From the NCBI GenBank assembly GCA_022264855.1, contig JABYQU010000036.1:1-64000 (forward strand): 64,000 nt of DNA, in the 5' to 3' direction. The notes beneath the pieces are model-generated. The model saw only the letters and a list, made by a program, of their open reading frames with translations, was not told the DNA's origin and did not search any database. The translations under genes and the position numbers were made by a program. Every line of letters starts with the position of its first letter. Within the stretch, counting starts at the first letter, position 1. The DNA comes from Lenzites betulinus. Taxonomy: Eukaryota; Basidiomycota; Agaricomycetes; Polyporales; Polyporaceae. Below are positions 32,346 to 44,866 of the stretch, piece by piece.

Positions 32346-32706
32346 CCAAGAGATGTACTGTAAGAGCAGCCCGGATTAGATAGATGTTGCTGACTTCCGC
32401 TGAGCTCCCAGTACGCCCATACCTTGCAACCTCGAAACCCCAGGTATGGCTGTCCGAATGGTTGGATGCGCCCCAACCCACTCTCGCCCCCGTCTATATG
32501 TGAGCATCGCAATCGATACGCCCGTCATAGGGACATGTAGGCATGGTGGAGATGAAACGAGACATCCGACACCGCACACTCGGCTGCACGCCCACCTTGC
32601 AAGACGGCTGACCATGATCTCTGAGCTCTTACAAAACGCTATGCATTTGTTTTATTCTAGACCTAGATTTCTGCCTCGGTACCAAAGATCCGCGAGATAT
32701 ATGTGG
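32346..32706. other. intergenic, nothing recognised
   Basis: About 360 bp between the start of hydrolase copy B and the end of the aldo/keto reductase, both on the minus strand. No motif-bearing frame or repeat was seen. Confidence 0.45.
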
Positions 32707-34547
32707 TTACCAGCCCCCTTTGGGCGTGTACGGTTCGGGAGCGATGGGGGTCGGACCCTTGACGTATTTGACCCATCCAGCAGCGACCACCGTGAAGTGT
32801 GGGTTTCCATCGCCATGCGCAGGGTCAAACCCGAAGAAGTTGCAGGGAAAGTTGGGCACGAAAGGAACCGTTGCTTCCAGCTCCTGCATCTGTTCTCGGC
32901 GCCCTGTCGAAGGCCATGGCGTCAGGACCCTTCCCATCAGCGCACACATTGAGACATGGACGCGCGCACCTTGATGGCGTCCGCTATGTATTTTGGGTTC
33001 CGCCCGCCGATAATGGGGAATACGTACGGCGCCTTTGCCAGCGCCCATGCGATAGCGACTGAGGCCAGGGTGGCGCCCCCGCCGACCTCATTGGCGATCT
33101 TCTCGAGCGCAGCACTGATCTTCTTCTGTTCTTCTGTCTGCGGTGCGCCCCAGCGCACCGCGGAGCGTTCCTTCATTTCCGCCTCAGTCTTATACTTGCC
33201 CTAATAACATATAAACTCGCCGCAGGGATTAAAAAGCGGACAAGGGCGAAATACATACCTCACCGACGACACCCCAGGGAACGATGCCCATGCCCTCTGC
33301 ACGACACATTGGTACAATCTCTTGCTCCATGTCGCGCTTGCCAATGGACCAAAGTCCTTGGTCTTCGTTATGTAATATCAGTCAAATCGCTTGCCTGAGT
33401 AGATAGAAGTGTACGCACAGACGGCAAACTGGGCCATCCCGTGAGCGCGTGCATATTCGTTTGCTTTTACAACCAGCCAGGCTGCACGAAGCGTTGTCCA
33501 GTAAGTAGCGAGCGGGAGCATCACCATAATCAAAGGCTTACCAGGCGAGTCAGAGATACCAAGGTAGAGCACCTTGTTACTCTTGACGAGTGCGTCGAGA
33601 GCTTGCATGACCTCCGGGATAGATGTGGTGTAGTCCCACCTATGGACTATCAGCACCGAGTCGTCTAATACGTGATTTGACATACCAATGTACATATAGA
33701 ACATCGATGTAGTCGGTTTGAAGGTTTGCAAGGCTATCCTTTACCTATCTCGCGATATTAGTGTATGGGCGAGCAGTCATCAAGCTGGTATGCCGTACTG
33801 AAAGGTGCAGGCTCTTGCGATGATTTCCCTGATAGTTGACCTGAAGATATCGCTCAATATCCACAAGTTGAACGAACGAATAGATAAAACCAGACGCACC
33901 TTGATCTTGATGTCTTCTCTGTGGTGCTGGTGACACATGGTGTACTTTGTAGCTATGACTAGCTGATCGCGGTTCCCTCTCGCAGCAGCCCAGGCTCCGA
34001 TGATTCTTTCACTCTGGTTTAATCCAAATTTTAGCAACTTTATTCCGCTGAGAACGGGAAATCCGGTAGCACGCACTTGTCCGTCATGATAGACATTTGC
34101 CGTGTCAATGAAGTTTCCGCCGCCTTCATAGTATGTGTCGAGAAACTACCCACTGTCAGATTGCGAGGAACGTAATGCTATGTACAGGATGATTGAACGT
34201 ACCTTGAAAGCTTCTTCTTGAGTAGTAGCTGGAGAAATGCTACTCAGTATCGATCAAGTGGACGACTGGGGACACTCAGAGACATACCGCCAGCCATTTC
34301 CGCGCCCCATGACTGGCCGAGCGACATGGTACCTATGCCTATGGGGGAGACTCGTACTATCATGAGAGTGAACTAAGATCAGCTACAGCGTCCTAAAGTC
34401 TGGCGCTGGGCATTCTCACCGCCGGCTGACGGCGACAGCAGCTATCATGAGTGGAGTCAGCACCTTGAGGGAGCACAGAACGGCTATGCTTACTCTGTAA
34501 CGGCCAAGTTCCGTAGAAGGCTGAGGTTGGGGAGTGAATGAACTCAT
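32707..34547 (-). CDS. aldo/keto reductase, aryl-alcohol dehydrogenase (AAD) type
   Basis: The start at 34547 reads MSSFTPQPQPSTELGRYR. Spliced exons give the typical AAD order: IGIGTMSLGQSWG, the catalytic Asp/Tyr region (NFIDTANVY), SERIIGAWAAARGNRDQLVIATKY, KVNYQGNHRKSLHLSVKDSL, LQTDYIDVLYVHWWDYTTS (catalytic His), VMQALDALVKSNKVLYLGISDSP, WLVVKANEYARAHG, VAIAWALAKAPYVFPIIGGR (NADPH site), and a C-terminus ending PEPYTPKGGW. The family reduces aromatic aldehydes with NADPH and is expanded in wood-decay fungi. All frames can be joined by GT..AG introns, so I see no break. It lies next to the hydrolase/P450 group on the same strand and may act with it. Confidence 0.88.
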
Positions 34548-35508
34548 GGCAGCAAACGAAAGGGGGAAGGGAGGTGAGCTCTCGCTCTAGGGCCTAAGCA
34601 GCTATATAAGAGATGCCTTGCACATGAGCGGTGGGAGGGCGGTGCCCCGCCGGAAGATATCAACATGCAGCTTTGAGTCCGCATGTCAACAAAAACGGTA
34701 CTGTGCAGCCTGGTCCCGGCACGACTCGTGTAGCGTATCAGCGAATGGAGGCATGTGGTGTACTTGCGTCTTATTCTATGTCTACTGTCATATGTCAATA
34801 CCGGACCGTGACAACCATACTGAAATTGTAAACTTGCCGTAATTTGTACGATCGTCGACATAAAAGGAGCGAATATCTATGGATCTGGGGGGTCGGAGCA
34901 CTTGCACGTAATCCTCCATGGTGCGCAACAGCGCCCTGATATCTGCACGCGTAGTCACAGGTTGTCAGGTGTCAGTGGTTGAGCACCTGTATCTTTCACT
35001 CAGGCAACACCGAGTCTAGCCTTCTCTCTCCTAGGCACACGATAGAACGTTCACTAGTAGCGATGCAAGATGCATATGCAGGGTCGGGCGTTGATACGGA
35101 AAGGGCGGCATGACATGACAATCCATTCTTTGTCGGCCATGCTCCGGTAGGCTGTAGTCAGCTGAAAGGCGTAAAGAGAATGTAGTGGTTGAGCGGCCTG
35201 TGTTGCACATGTTCAGATACCGAGTGAAGGGCTATATTTGAGGCGAAGCAGATATATAGAAGGGTTGAGCAATACGTTGTGATTGACCTGGACTCTGGGG
35301 AACAACATGATCGTGCGGGTGAACGATCGACGAGCGGACTGGTACGGGAGGATTGGGCATCTAATCTTATCTTTCCGAAACTCGATCAAGATTCATTAAT
35401 GGAGATGTTGCGGGCGCTAATATTACGACGGTACTCTCTCTCTCTCAACTTCTGAACGCACTGGATTCTGGAGCAGCGGTTGCTCGCGTATCTCTGTAAC
35501 TTGGCGCC
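34548..35508. other. intergenic, divergent promoter region
   Basis: About 960 bp between divergent genes (aldo/keto reductase minus, WDR5 plus). No gene was recognised. A CT run (tctctctctc) near 35434-35443, about 70 bp before the WDR5 start, is the usual pyrimidine tract of fungal promoters. Confidence 0.4.
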
Positions 35509-36894
35509 ATGAATCACCTCGATAATCTCGGAGACTCTACAACAGACGATGAGGCAGGCTCCCAAACTACGGAAGACGAGATGCCTCACCGCCAGGCGCC
35601 CGCTGCCGCCCCTCCTCCTCCTCCTTCGGCTCCTGCGCCGTCTACCGGACGCGAGAGACCTCATTATGAGTTGAGGCATACACTAAGAGGACACGCAGAG
35701 TCAATATCCGCTGTCAAGTTTAGTCCGGATGGGACATTACTAGCTTCATGCGGTACGTCCGTTCTTACACGCTTCATTCAAGTCCTGTCCTTGACAATTT
35801 CGAGGATAGGTAACGATCGTGTTGTAAAAATATGGTCACCGTTCACCGGAGAGCTCATTCGAAATCTCAACGGCCACACGAAGGGTCTTTCGGATATCGC
35901 TTGGACGTCAGATAGTGTTCATCTAGCATCCGCCTCCGACGACACCACCATTCGGATATGGGAGGTCGACACCGTACGCAGGGATCTATACGGTTTCTCG
36001 GGAGATCATTCACGTATGATGTGTATAGGGCCTCACATTGAAGACTCTGAAAGGACACACAAGCTATGTTTTCTGTGTGAACTACAACAACGCGTCGAAC
36101 CTCCTTGTTTCCGGAGGATGCGATGGCGAGATTCGGATATGGAATGTCGAGAAGGGTGCGCTTTGGGTACTCAATCGCTACATCTCGTGCTCAACAATAC
36201 TTCGAGTCAGGAAAGACCTTGAAGAAGATCCTAGCGCATCTCGACTACGTGACTGCCGTTCATTTCAACCGAGACGCGTCGTTGATCGTCTCTTGCTCTC
36301 TTGACGGCCTAATGTACGATACGACTGGTGCATCACTGGTTATTTACTAACCGCGCGACAGACGTATCTGGAACACGACCACGGGCCAGTGTTTGAAAAC
36401 TTTGGCAGAGAGCCATGACGCGATCTGGTACGCCACCTTACTCCGTAGCATGCTTTCGTCAACTCACGAAGATTATAGTCAGCATGTGCAATTCTCGCCC
36501 AACTCCAAGTATATCCTGTCCACCGCGCACGATAGTGCAATCCGGCTATGGGATTATCAAACATCCCGCTGTCTCAAGACGTACGTCGGGCACACTAACC
36601 AGAAGTTCTGCATCGCCGCCTGCTTCAGCGTCACGGGAGGAAAGTGGATCATCTCTGGCAGCGAGGACAATAAGGTGTACCTGTGGGACCTGCAGAGTCG
36701 GGAGATCGTCCAAACGCTCGAGGGACACACCGATGTGGTAGTTGCGGTAGCGGTACGTCAACCCGGCCCCCTTGTGCGACGTGGTGCTTGACGTAGAAAT
36801 ATACAGACACATCCACAGCAAAACATGATCGCCTCCGGGTCTATCGAATCAGATTTGTCCATCCGCATTTGGACAGATCGCGGAGGAGCATAGG
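35509..36894 (+). CDS. SWD3: WDR5/Swd3-type WD40 protein (COMPASS subunit)
   Basis: The start at 35509 gives an acidic, Pro-rich leader, then seven WD40 repeats: [91 protein letters not shown] and [12 protein letters not shown]. Repeats end in KIWS, RIWE, RIWN, RLWD and YLWD. The protein stops at 36894 after [11 protein letters not shown]. The repeat spacing and the [18 protein letters not shown] signature are those of WDR5, the scaffold subunit of the Set1/COMPASS histone H3K4 methyltransferase. At least five introns are present. It is nuclear and housekeeping, and converges on the TBC gene. Confidence 0.92.
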
Positions 36895-37228
36895 TCCCCG
36901 ACATCGCCCCTTGTATTCTCTCAATTCTTTTGCTTGCTCTCGAATGTTGTAGCGTCATGTTGTATCATCATTTAACGTAACTGGGACTGTGGAATCTGTC
37001 ATTGTAAAGGTAGTGATGGGACAGTAATAGACTGTTTCATGCATTGGTCGTGGTCCTCCGAAAACAGTGCGAATGAAATATAGCTACTTGTACACGAACG
37101 CGCGCGTAGTGGACATCACGAAACTCCTCCTTCAAAGAACTCAAAGTTCAAATGCTCGAAGCTACTTAACCGGCTCCGCGTTGATGAGGTCTGCAGAATA
37201 TAGTCAGCATACAGCTTATTTCAACTCC
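36895..37228. other. convergent 3' spacer
   Basis: About 334 bp between the ends of WDR5 (plus) and the TBC gene (minus). No feature was seen beyond presumed 3' UTRs. Confidence 0.45.
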
Positions 37229-40200
37229 TTACACGGTCCACGTACCTTGTGCAAGCTCCCTCTCAGCTTCTGTCAACCCAGAATCATGGGCTTCAAGGAA
37301 TGCATCGACCTGTGTCGCACATTATTAGCCATCGATTCGGCAAAGAGCCATGCCCAGCTACTGACCTCGTCCATCACCCCGTCGTCCTCAACATCCGTCT
37401 CAATATCAGACTCGTCGTCGTCATCCTTGGCGTCGTCGATGGCGAACGGTGTGCGCTCCATCAGCGCCGCCGCGTTCGCCGCGGCGTGGAACATGCTCGG
37501 CATCGTCGGCATCGGTGAGAACTCCGCAGACGTCGCCGACGACACCCGCTGCTCTTCTATGCTGAGCGTCGATGGCGACGGCCCTGGTGCGGATGCGACG
37601 GACACGGACGCCGATGAGTCGCTCGCCGAGGGCTCGGTCGGACTCGTGAGGCTCGCTTTAGATGCAGAGTGGCGCATCGTGGGTGTGAGCAGCGACTCGC
37701 GCGCTTTGGGCTCCTCCAGCGCAGTGTACTTGCCAATGGCGGGTCGAGTGAAGACCTGTGGAACAGTGATCAGTTGTGGATGTAGTGGAGCATGACACCG
37801 AGCACTCCATACCTGGTGCTTCCCGATGGTCTTGCCGATCCCGTCGGTGAACCGATTGAATATCTTGCGGTTGTCATCACTGGCGAGATTCTGCCACAGA
37901 TCCCCCAGGAGTCCTCCATTGGAGTTTGGAACGTCTTGGATCGGCACGGGCTGTAGCCTGAACGTCGCTGAGAAGTCCAACTCGAAGAACGACTCTAGAA
38001 TCTCGTCCGCGAGCACGACCATGCGGAACCTGTTCGAGTGGTCAGTTACGCCACTGCGAGTGAATCCCTAGCTCTACTCACGTCGCAAGGTTCATGTAAG
38101 GTTGATTTGACTCGATAGGAGGTGGCTCCGAGTTCGGGTCTGCGCCTTCAGGGCGGGGGAGGAGCGCATCTCCATACTCGAACGCATTCGACATAAACCG
38201 ACTGACCGCCCCGAGGTATGCGTCACCAATCTCGTGGCGGAAGATAAACTGCCCAGAGATATCATACATTAGCAGCTAACCAAAAGTTGGGTGAATGGAA
38301 ACGTGCTAACCAGGAGACTCTCCGACAAGGTGAGCACTTCGTCCTTGGTCAGATAGCCGTCCTTATTCTTGTCATGGAGGTTGAAGAACCATTCGATATT
38401 CTCCATCAGGTCGTTGAACATGACAGCATCAAGGCCCAATACGACGTCCTGCGCCTGCCGTCGGTCAACGTTCTCAACAAATCGCAGAAGTGTTTACCTG
38501 GAACGAAAGAGCACCTCTGAACGAGGTATCCCAGAAGTAGAACAAGCGGTCGATGAGCTCGTGCTCCGCGATTTCGGTATCAATCCTTTGCTACTGGCGC
38601 GGTCAGCTCCAAACGAAGACCCATCACCATCGACAGTGACAAAGATACTACGAACCTGGAAGCCATTCATTACGATCTTCTCCGTCCGTGCCCAAGTACA
38701 AATCTCGCTCAAGAACACCCTGAATGTCTTCAGCCCGATGCGCGTCTCTGGCCGCTCCTCCGCCTCGCCTTTCGTCGTCAACAGCGATGGCGGCGGCAGT
38801 GCAACCGCCGGGGGCGGCTCGACACAGATCGCCTTGAACAGCGCGTCGTAAATCAAACCCGCCTGCTCCTTCGAAAAGCGCTCAAGGGTGTGCAGGTTCC
38901 GGATCGCAGAACGCTTCGAGAACGACTCGATGCTGTGGACAATTTCCGATCGGTACTTGCGCCGCTCAGACTGAATCGTCTCGTCAGTGATGACTGCGAA
39001 CTCGCGGAAGGACACGAGCAGGAGCTCCTGGAAGCGCGTGATGGCACGTGCTCGGGGGTCAGACGAGTGCGGGTGCGCCGAGTCGCCGAGGGACGCAAAG
39101 TACTCCCTCATGAGGCTGTCGTACGAGGAGTTAGACCGTGACACAAGACGAGGCGCGGCCTGAACGCACTGGATGAATTGCCCGTCGTCTTGGATTTTGA
39201 GCAACTTCTGGCCGTTGATTTTGAGGATAGCTGTGTCTAGCATGAGTGTCATGCAGACGACATATCAACGGGCCAACTGACCCAGTCTAGGGACAACGTC
39301 AGTACTGTTCCGAACACCAATTCGGAAGACACTCACCCCACTTGGAAAAGCACCTTCGGCCCCATGCAGAAGAAACAGTCGATGATCCGGAACGCGAATA
39401 CCATCGGCATGCTGTTGATGAACCTATACCGAAGATACTGTGAGCGTGCCGTTCGGAGAAGAGTCTTGCAATAATTCGCACAAACTGAGGAACCAAGGAA
39501 GAGACGCCACAGAGAGCTGCACGTCAACATCCTGGAAATGGTCGTGGAGGATTGGGAGACACCGTTGCACGAGGGACTCAAAGACACGCTGGTCCAGCAG
39601 AGTGCCGTGCATGGAAGGGCTGTCGGGCGCGATTAGACGTTTTCTTTCAAATGAAGACTTGTTGAGTGCCGGACCTGTAATAGCCGGGAAGGAGACGATC
39701 GCAGATTACCTCCAGGAGCCAGAATGCTTGCTCTTCGGACATATAGCTGGACACGCGTGGAGTTAGGGCCCACTTCTGTTCTTCTCCCGAAGCCACTCAC
39801 ATGAGGATCGCAGCAGCGAGGATGTTCATAGCCTACGAAATGATCGCACATGTCCCGAGCACCGGATACGGTTCATTTTGCGACGTACCTGGCAATAGCC
39901 CGTCTCCGGGTTCTTGAATGAATAAGCCTGGAGCACTCTCCGGAGCGCACTGATGCCCTCCTCTGACTGGTACGCAGAGTACTCCGGCAGGCTACGGTGC
40001 AAATCCTTCTCGATCTCTTCGGTGCTGGTATTGGTCCGCCCCTTGTTTTCCTCCAAGATCTGTTCATAGTACCCCGGATTCTCAAAGCGCAAGTACAGAG
40101 ACCCGGACAGCGTCTCCCACATTTCACCGCGGAGGCGGTTCGGAAGACCGACTTGAATGAGGCGCGTGCATTGCGGGTAGCGGAGAAGGGTGAGGTTTCG

Positions 40201-41243
40201 TCCGTGTGCTGAACGGGGGCGTCAGACTGATCCGCAATATCAAATGTCGTTGGAGCGGCGTGAAGACCTACTCCGGAGATAGTTTGTCCATAACTTCGTT
40301 TTCGACGCCTCCCGAAGCCTAACAAAAGTCAACCATCACTCCCACTCGTGACCAGGCATGCTCACTTTTTGGGGTCGCCCGGAAACCTGAACTTCAACCC
40401 GAGCCCACCAAGATACATGGAGTCAGCAGCGGGGCTGGACGGACCACCGTCATCGCCCGCGGCGCCTTTCGACGCGCCATTACCTTCCTTCTCGTCGGCG
40501 TTCTCGGGTGAGCTCGCGTTCGCGACGAGGAGCTCCGAGTAGCACGTCTTCACGAACGGCTTTACGGTCTTCATCTTGCCCTTCTGCAGCTCGACCTTGA
40601 GCGCGTCGCGCAGAAGCGAACAGAAGAGATCCGCAGTTGGCCGGAGGGACGTCAGTTGCACGACCTGCGGCAATAGCATGAATATTTTGCACGGGTCCGA
40701 ACGCGATCCTGGAAAAGCGGCGCAGACGTACAATCTTCATGTTGTGCCACAGGGACAGGCTGAGCGCGTATATCCCCGCACGCGCATTGAGGCGCTCGAC
40801 CCTGCGGATCGTGCACAGCGGGATTGTGAAGCGGGCAGACTTGCGGTCGAGCGACGCGAACGCCAAGTACGGCGGGAACAGATACAGCTTGCCTGCCTAT
40901 GCATCGCCACGTACCGCAAATACCAGCCTTAAGTATCAGCCACCAATTACCCTCACATGAGCAGGACATCCGGCGCACTCACATATGAGTCCTCCTCGCC
41001 CTGCACGCCCAGACTGAGCACGGCGTTGATCTCCATCTTCTCGAGCTCCGACTCAGCGGCCCCAACACTCTTCTCTGAGGCTGCGGCTGGCTTCGCATTG
41101 GGCGGCGGGAGCGGGGCCACGAGCGCGGAGCCGGACGCGGACGGCGCGCCGTTTACGCTCGAGGGGAGCGCGAAGAACAGCTGCGTGAGCTGGTCCTTCG
41201 TCGGCTCCCGAAAGTTGCGCAGGTGCGTCGAAATCGTCGACAT
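37229..41243 (-). CDS. GRAM-TBC-EF-hand Rab GTPase-activating protein (Gyp2/Mdr1-like)
   Basis: The start at 41243 reads [19 protein letters not shown]. The order is a GRAM-type segment ([27 protein letters not shown]), a second linker, then the TBC domain: [18 protein letters not shown], the [20 protein letters not shown] block with [36 protein letters not shown] and [20 protein letters not shown]. An EF-hand follows ([12 protein letters not shown], about 38350-38400), then a Ser/Asp-rich tail. The family inactivates Rab GTPases in membrane traffic. The TBC arginine and glutamine fingers lie near the GLPNRLRG and CQ positions; the canonical IxxDxxR is not clear by eye because the segment is split by introns. 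The end at 37229 assumes read-through of a GTACGT; a further small exon is possible. Confidence 0.88.
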
Positions 41244-41993
41244 CCTCTAGTGGGGAATGAGGAGGAAGAGAAGTTACTTCTCTGTGTAAGTGCCTCAGCT
41301 GTGCAGCGTCGCCAAACAAGTCCCGTGCGTATCCAGATGAGCTATCCGTCTAAGCAAGAGATAGCGCAATATCCGAGATATCCGAGAGACTCAAGACCAA
41401 TACTCCGGACCAAGAGATGAGAGAACGTGGTGGTCGCCTTGCTGAACCAGAGGCCTGAGGCTGTGGGCGCGCACCGCTCGATCGTATACCAAGTCCTCCG
41501 GGCGCTTCATCCCACGATGACCGTTGAATTTGAAACGTCGGCCTATCAAACAATGACCTACGAAATGCGTTCAAGCAAGCAAGCAAATAGATATCCAGCA
41601 CCGAGGGCAGATGCAATATAAAGCGCAGTCAAGCGGCAGATTCCTAGATAAAACAAAGCTGGCCGCCGCACAAGTGCGAGCGCGGCCGAGCTCAAAGCGC
41701 GTTTGGTGTTGCTACATATATAACACAGAATAACCTAATCCTACTACTTTAACGCTGAGTGAATGCAATGGGTGGTGACGTGAGGTCGTGGGGGCGAAGG
41801 GGGAGTGCTGTGTGTGGGATGGGTGAGTGGGTGAGAATACGATAAGTGGATGACACAAGCGGTGAGGGAGGGATGGGGATGGGGCGTGGCAGGTCGTGTC
41901 TAGTCGTGTCGTAACGGAACAATAAAAAAATGGAAAGGCCGGACACGGACGGTCAGAACACGGCGGCGAACAGAGGCAAGGGTCTGATGAGGA
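41244..41993. other. intergenic, nothing recognised
   Basis: 750 bp between the TBC gene start and the end of the next minus-strand gene. It holds G-rich stretches (ggtgagggagggatggggat near 41860-41880) and no motif-bearing frame. Confidence 0.4.
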
Positions 41994-43942
41994 CTAGTAT
42001 CCCCGTTTCTGCCTGTAGAGCATACGCGCACGCTCCATGCTCTCGCGCATTTCCTCCGTCGCCCACGCCGAGTCGTCCTCCGCAAAGGCGCTCCGGACGG
42101 ACCGTGTGTCGGAATCCACGGAGACGCCGCGGTCGAAGCGGCTTTTCGACGGGGACGCGCTGAAGCGCGACGAGGAGGGGGAGTACAGCGGGAGGCCGGG
42201 TGACCGGCTTGAGCCCTGAACCGGCTCGTCGTCCTCGACCCACGCGCCTGACCCGTCGTCGACCTCGTCTTCCTTGTCCTCGCTCATGATCACGACCTCC
42301 TTGCCAAGCGCCTTCTGGCCCTCTGCGATGAGGTGCGCGAGTCGGTCCCCGATCCAGGACATATGCTCGTCAACGTCGGGGTCTTCGTCCTCTTGGGGCG
42401 GACTTGACCGCGAGCTGCTCGCAAAGCTGAACTCGGCCGGCATGGGGGAGCGGGGGGTGTAGGAGGAAGGAACGGTAGAGTAAGAAGTCGACGCCTGTAC
42501 ACGGGAGTGCGTCCTACGGTGTCGGGGAACGGTGCGTCGGCCGGCCACATGGCGAGACTTCTTTGAACGAGGAGTCGTCGGTGCTGTGACTACCACCTTG
42601 GGCGTCTCTGGAACAGGAGCCTGATCGGACTGAGCATACAGTCAGTCCATAAGTTGGCGCTTTAAGCAGAAGTGTGCCAACCTCTGGGGGTACCCAGCCT
42701 CCCTGTTCATAAGGGGGTGGTGGAAGAGCCTCGGGGTGCTTGCCGCGATCTCTCCACCTACAGATGACTTAGTAACATTTCATAGAGATGACAGAAGTTA
42801 CTCACAGGCGATACACAGTAAGGCCAACAGCGGTCCCGATGAGAGCAGCGCTCAGCGCAGTCGAGACAATAGAGCCAGCAAGCGTTCTCCGGCGCTTGGG
42901 GGGAGGAAGGTCTATCGATACATAAAAGTTGAGTTGAGTGGTCGCGAACATGATGAGGATCCGAATGCAGGGAGGGGCCATTTATGAGCTGCACAGTAAG
43001 GGGACACGTGTTCGCGGCATGACGGAGCGGGGGGACCTACACGCCTCGAACATGCGTATTCATGTCCGCTTGCAGCATTGCACTGAAGCTGTACAGATGG
43101 GAGGGCTGCTTCCACGCTGCGGCAGCCCGGACCATCACTAATATCAAACGGGCTATCTGTGGAGCAGTTCAAGGTAAAATGGGCGACTATATGCACGCAG
43201 ATCGAGGTCTTGAGCCTCACGGCGTGATTCACGAAGCACGGAGCTCGACTACGTACCGAAGAGATATCGGTACGGACGGTACGAGGAGATGTGCGCTGAT
43301 ACACGTTCCGTATGACATACGGAGGGAGACCAATCACACGCGATGCGACTCCGGGTCCATATCGCCACTCAAACGCGAGCCAATACGCGACAGATTCCAT
43401 CCACGCAATGATGCGTAGGATGGCGTCCGTCGTGTGTAGACGGGGCGCGGGGATGCAAGAGGTATAGCCCTGAGCCTCTTGTAGAGCAGTTGCGCAGAAG
43501 AGAATCAACGACCGCACCCTTCGTACCGGTTTAAAATAGTCTCAATAGCGTTCAAAGTGGCGAGGAACGTGGTTGCGTCGGGGAGGCGAGAATTGATGGA
43601 CGATAATTGCTCACCTGCAATCATCTCCTCCACCTCGTCTTGCTCAGGCGACTCGGATGCCATGTCTCTGTACTTTGCGGGAGTGTCTAGGTAGCCACTG
43701 GTAGATGCGTGTATGGAAGTGGGTCGGCTGGGTTCAGCGGACGAAGGGGCCCATCCCCTTTTACGGGAGCGTGGGGGCAAGAGCGATGGAGAGGGCGGAC
43801 GGCGGCGCGATGCGGAGACTTCGGAATGCTGGACGTTAGCGTTATAATGGACAGCGGCAGGCGCCTGGTCACGTTCGGCGGCAGCAGCGAACGGGTTGGT
43901 GATGCCAGGAACGGCGAGGTTGAAGCTGAAGGGAAAGGGCAT
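41994..43942 (-). CDS. single-pass membrane protein of unknown function
   Basis: The start was placed at 43942 (MPFPFSFNLAVPGITNPF). Exon 1 encodes a Ser/Pro/Arg-rich region ending EQDEVEEMIAG before a GTGAGC. A later exon (from about 42911) encodes KRRRTLAGSIVSTALSAALIG with a hydrophobic helix continuing TAVGLTVYRLW. The last exon is long, Ser-rich and acidic, with DEHMSWIGDRLAHLIAEGQKAL and a basic helical end (RESMERARMLYRQKRGY). One transmembrane segment in a low-complexity protein is all that can be said. The apparent intron between about 43610 and 42915 is close to 700 nt, ten times the local norm, so an exon or an insertion may be hidden there. No family is recognised. Confidence 0.65.
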
Positions 43943-44866
43943 GGAGAGCACAGAAGAAGACGAGGTGAGCGTCGAGGAGGACGGGCGCACCGTCGAGCTC
44001 ACTGTAGCAGACAAAACATGCCGCCGGCGCACAACCAACGTTCTTGTGTCCCCAACGGCCCATTGCCGGCCGGACCGCCGAAGATGGGGCGTGACTCCGG
44101 CACCCGGCGCCGATAATCACATAAAGATACATCTCTAGCGCCGGGCATATTGTAAGTCCTCCTGGAGAACGCGACCAACACGCGACGTGCGCATATATGT
44201 TCGGTCGACATTGATCCCAAGCACGACCAATCTTGTTCTCCAGCAATGCCGGAAAGACTACCTTTTCGTTCACATAGTCTCGAAGCTTTGGAACACAGTG
44301 CGACCTTAGCCTGCCTTGGCCTAACAATCGCTCCGTCGCACTGGGTTACTCCATATGTGCGCGCGGAGGACACATCTGTCATCGATGCCGTTCCTGCCGG
44401 ACGAAGAACTCTGCGGCTAGGAGAATGTAACCGTCCAAGTTGGAGGAGGAAGTAGGGGTTCAGCGGAAGACACGAGGGTGGCGTCAAGCCTGCTCGCGCG
44501 TCTTTCGCTGCAGCCCGGACGGTGCATCGGTTGAGGATATGCTGACTGTCAATGAGAGATAGACAACAAGCGTCGCGGGATCCGCCAGTGCTCACCGTCA
44601 CCTCGCGTAAAAGCGACTTGCACCGTCCTGTCTCGGCGCTGACCCGCCCACGAACAGGAACACACACCTAAGCGGAACCTGCGCCCGTCTCCCCCGAGTG
44701 TTTCCCCACCAACTTTGTTCCATCTTTCCTACGGTCTACCACGCCTGCATCTAATCATGGCACGTATGTATACTGTTACGCTCAGCTCTCGAATGCGAAT
44801 CTGATCCCTGTTTCTTCCTCCTGCGGTTGATACCTAGCTATCCCCTCCTCCTCGACCTTGCCAGTG
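43943..44866. other. intergenic, divergent promoter region
   Basis: About 920 bp between the divergent membrane-protein gene and the FAD monooxygenase. No recognised gene, repeat or RNA. Confidence 0.4.

Noticed and set aside
42912..43517. 201-codon minus-strand frame inside the gap of the membrane-protein gene
   Set aside because: It has no recognisable domain, its composition looks random (scattered Cys, Arg and Ser), and it runs through the intron-exon border of the better-supported gene.
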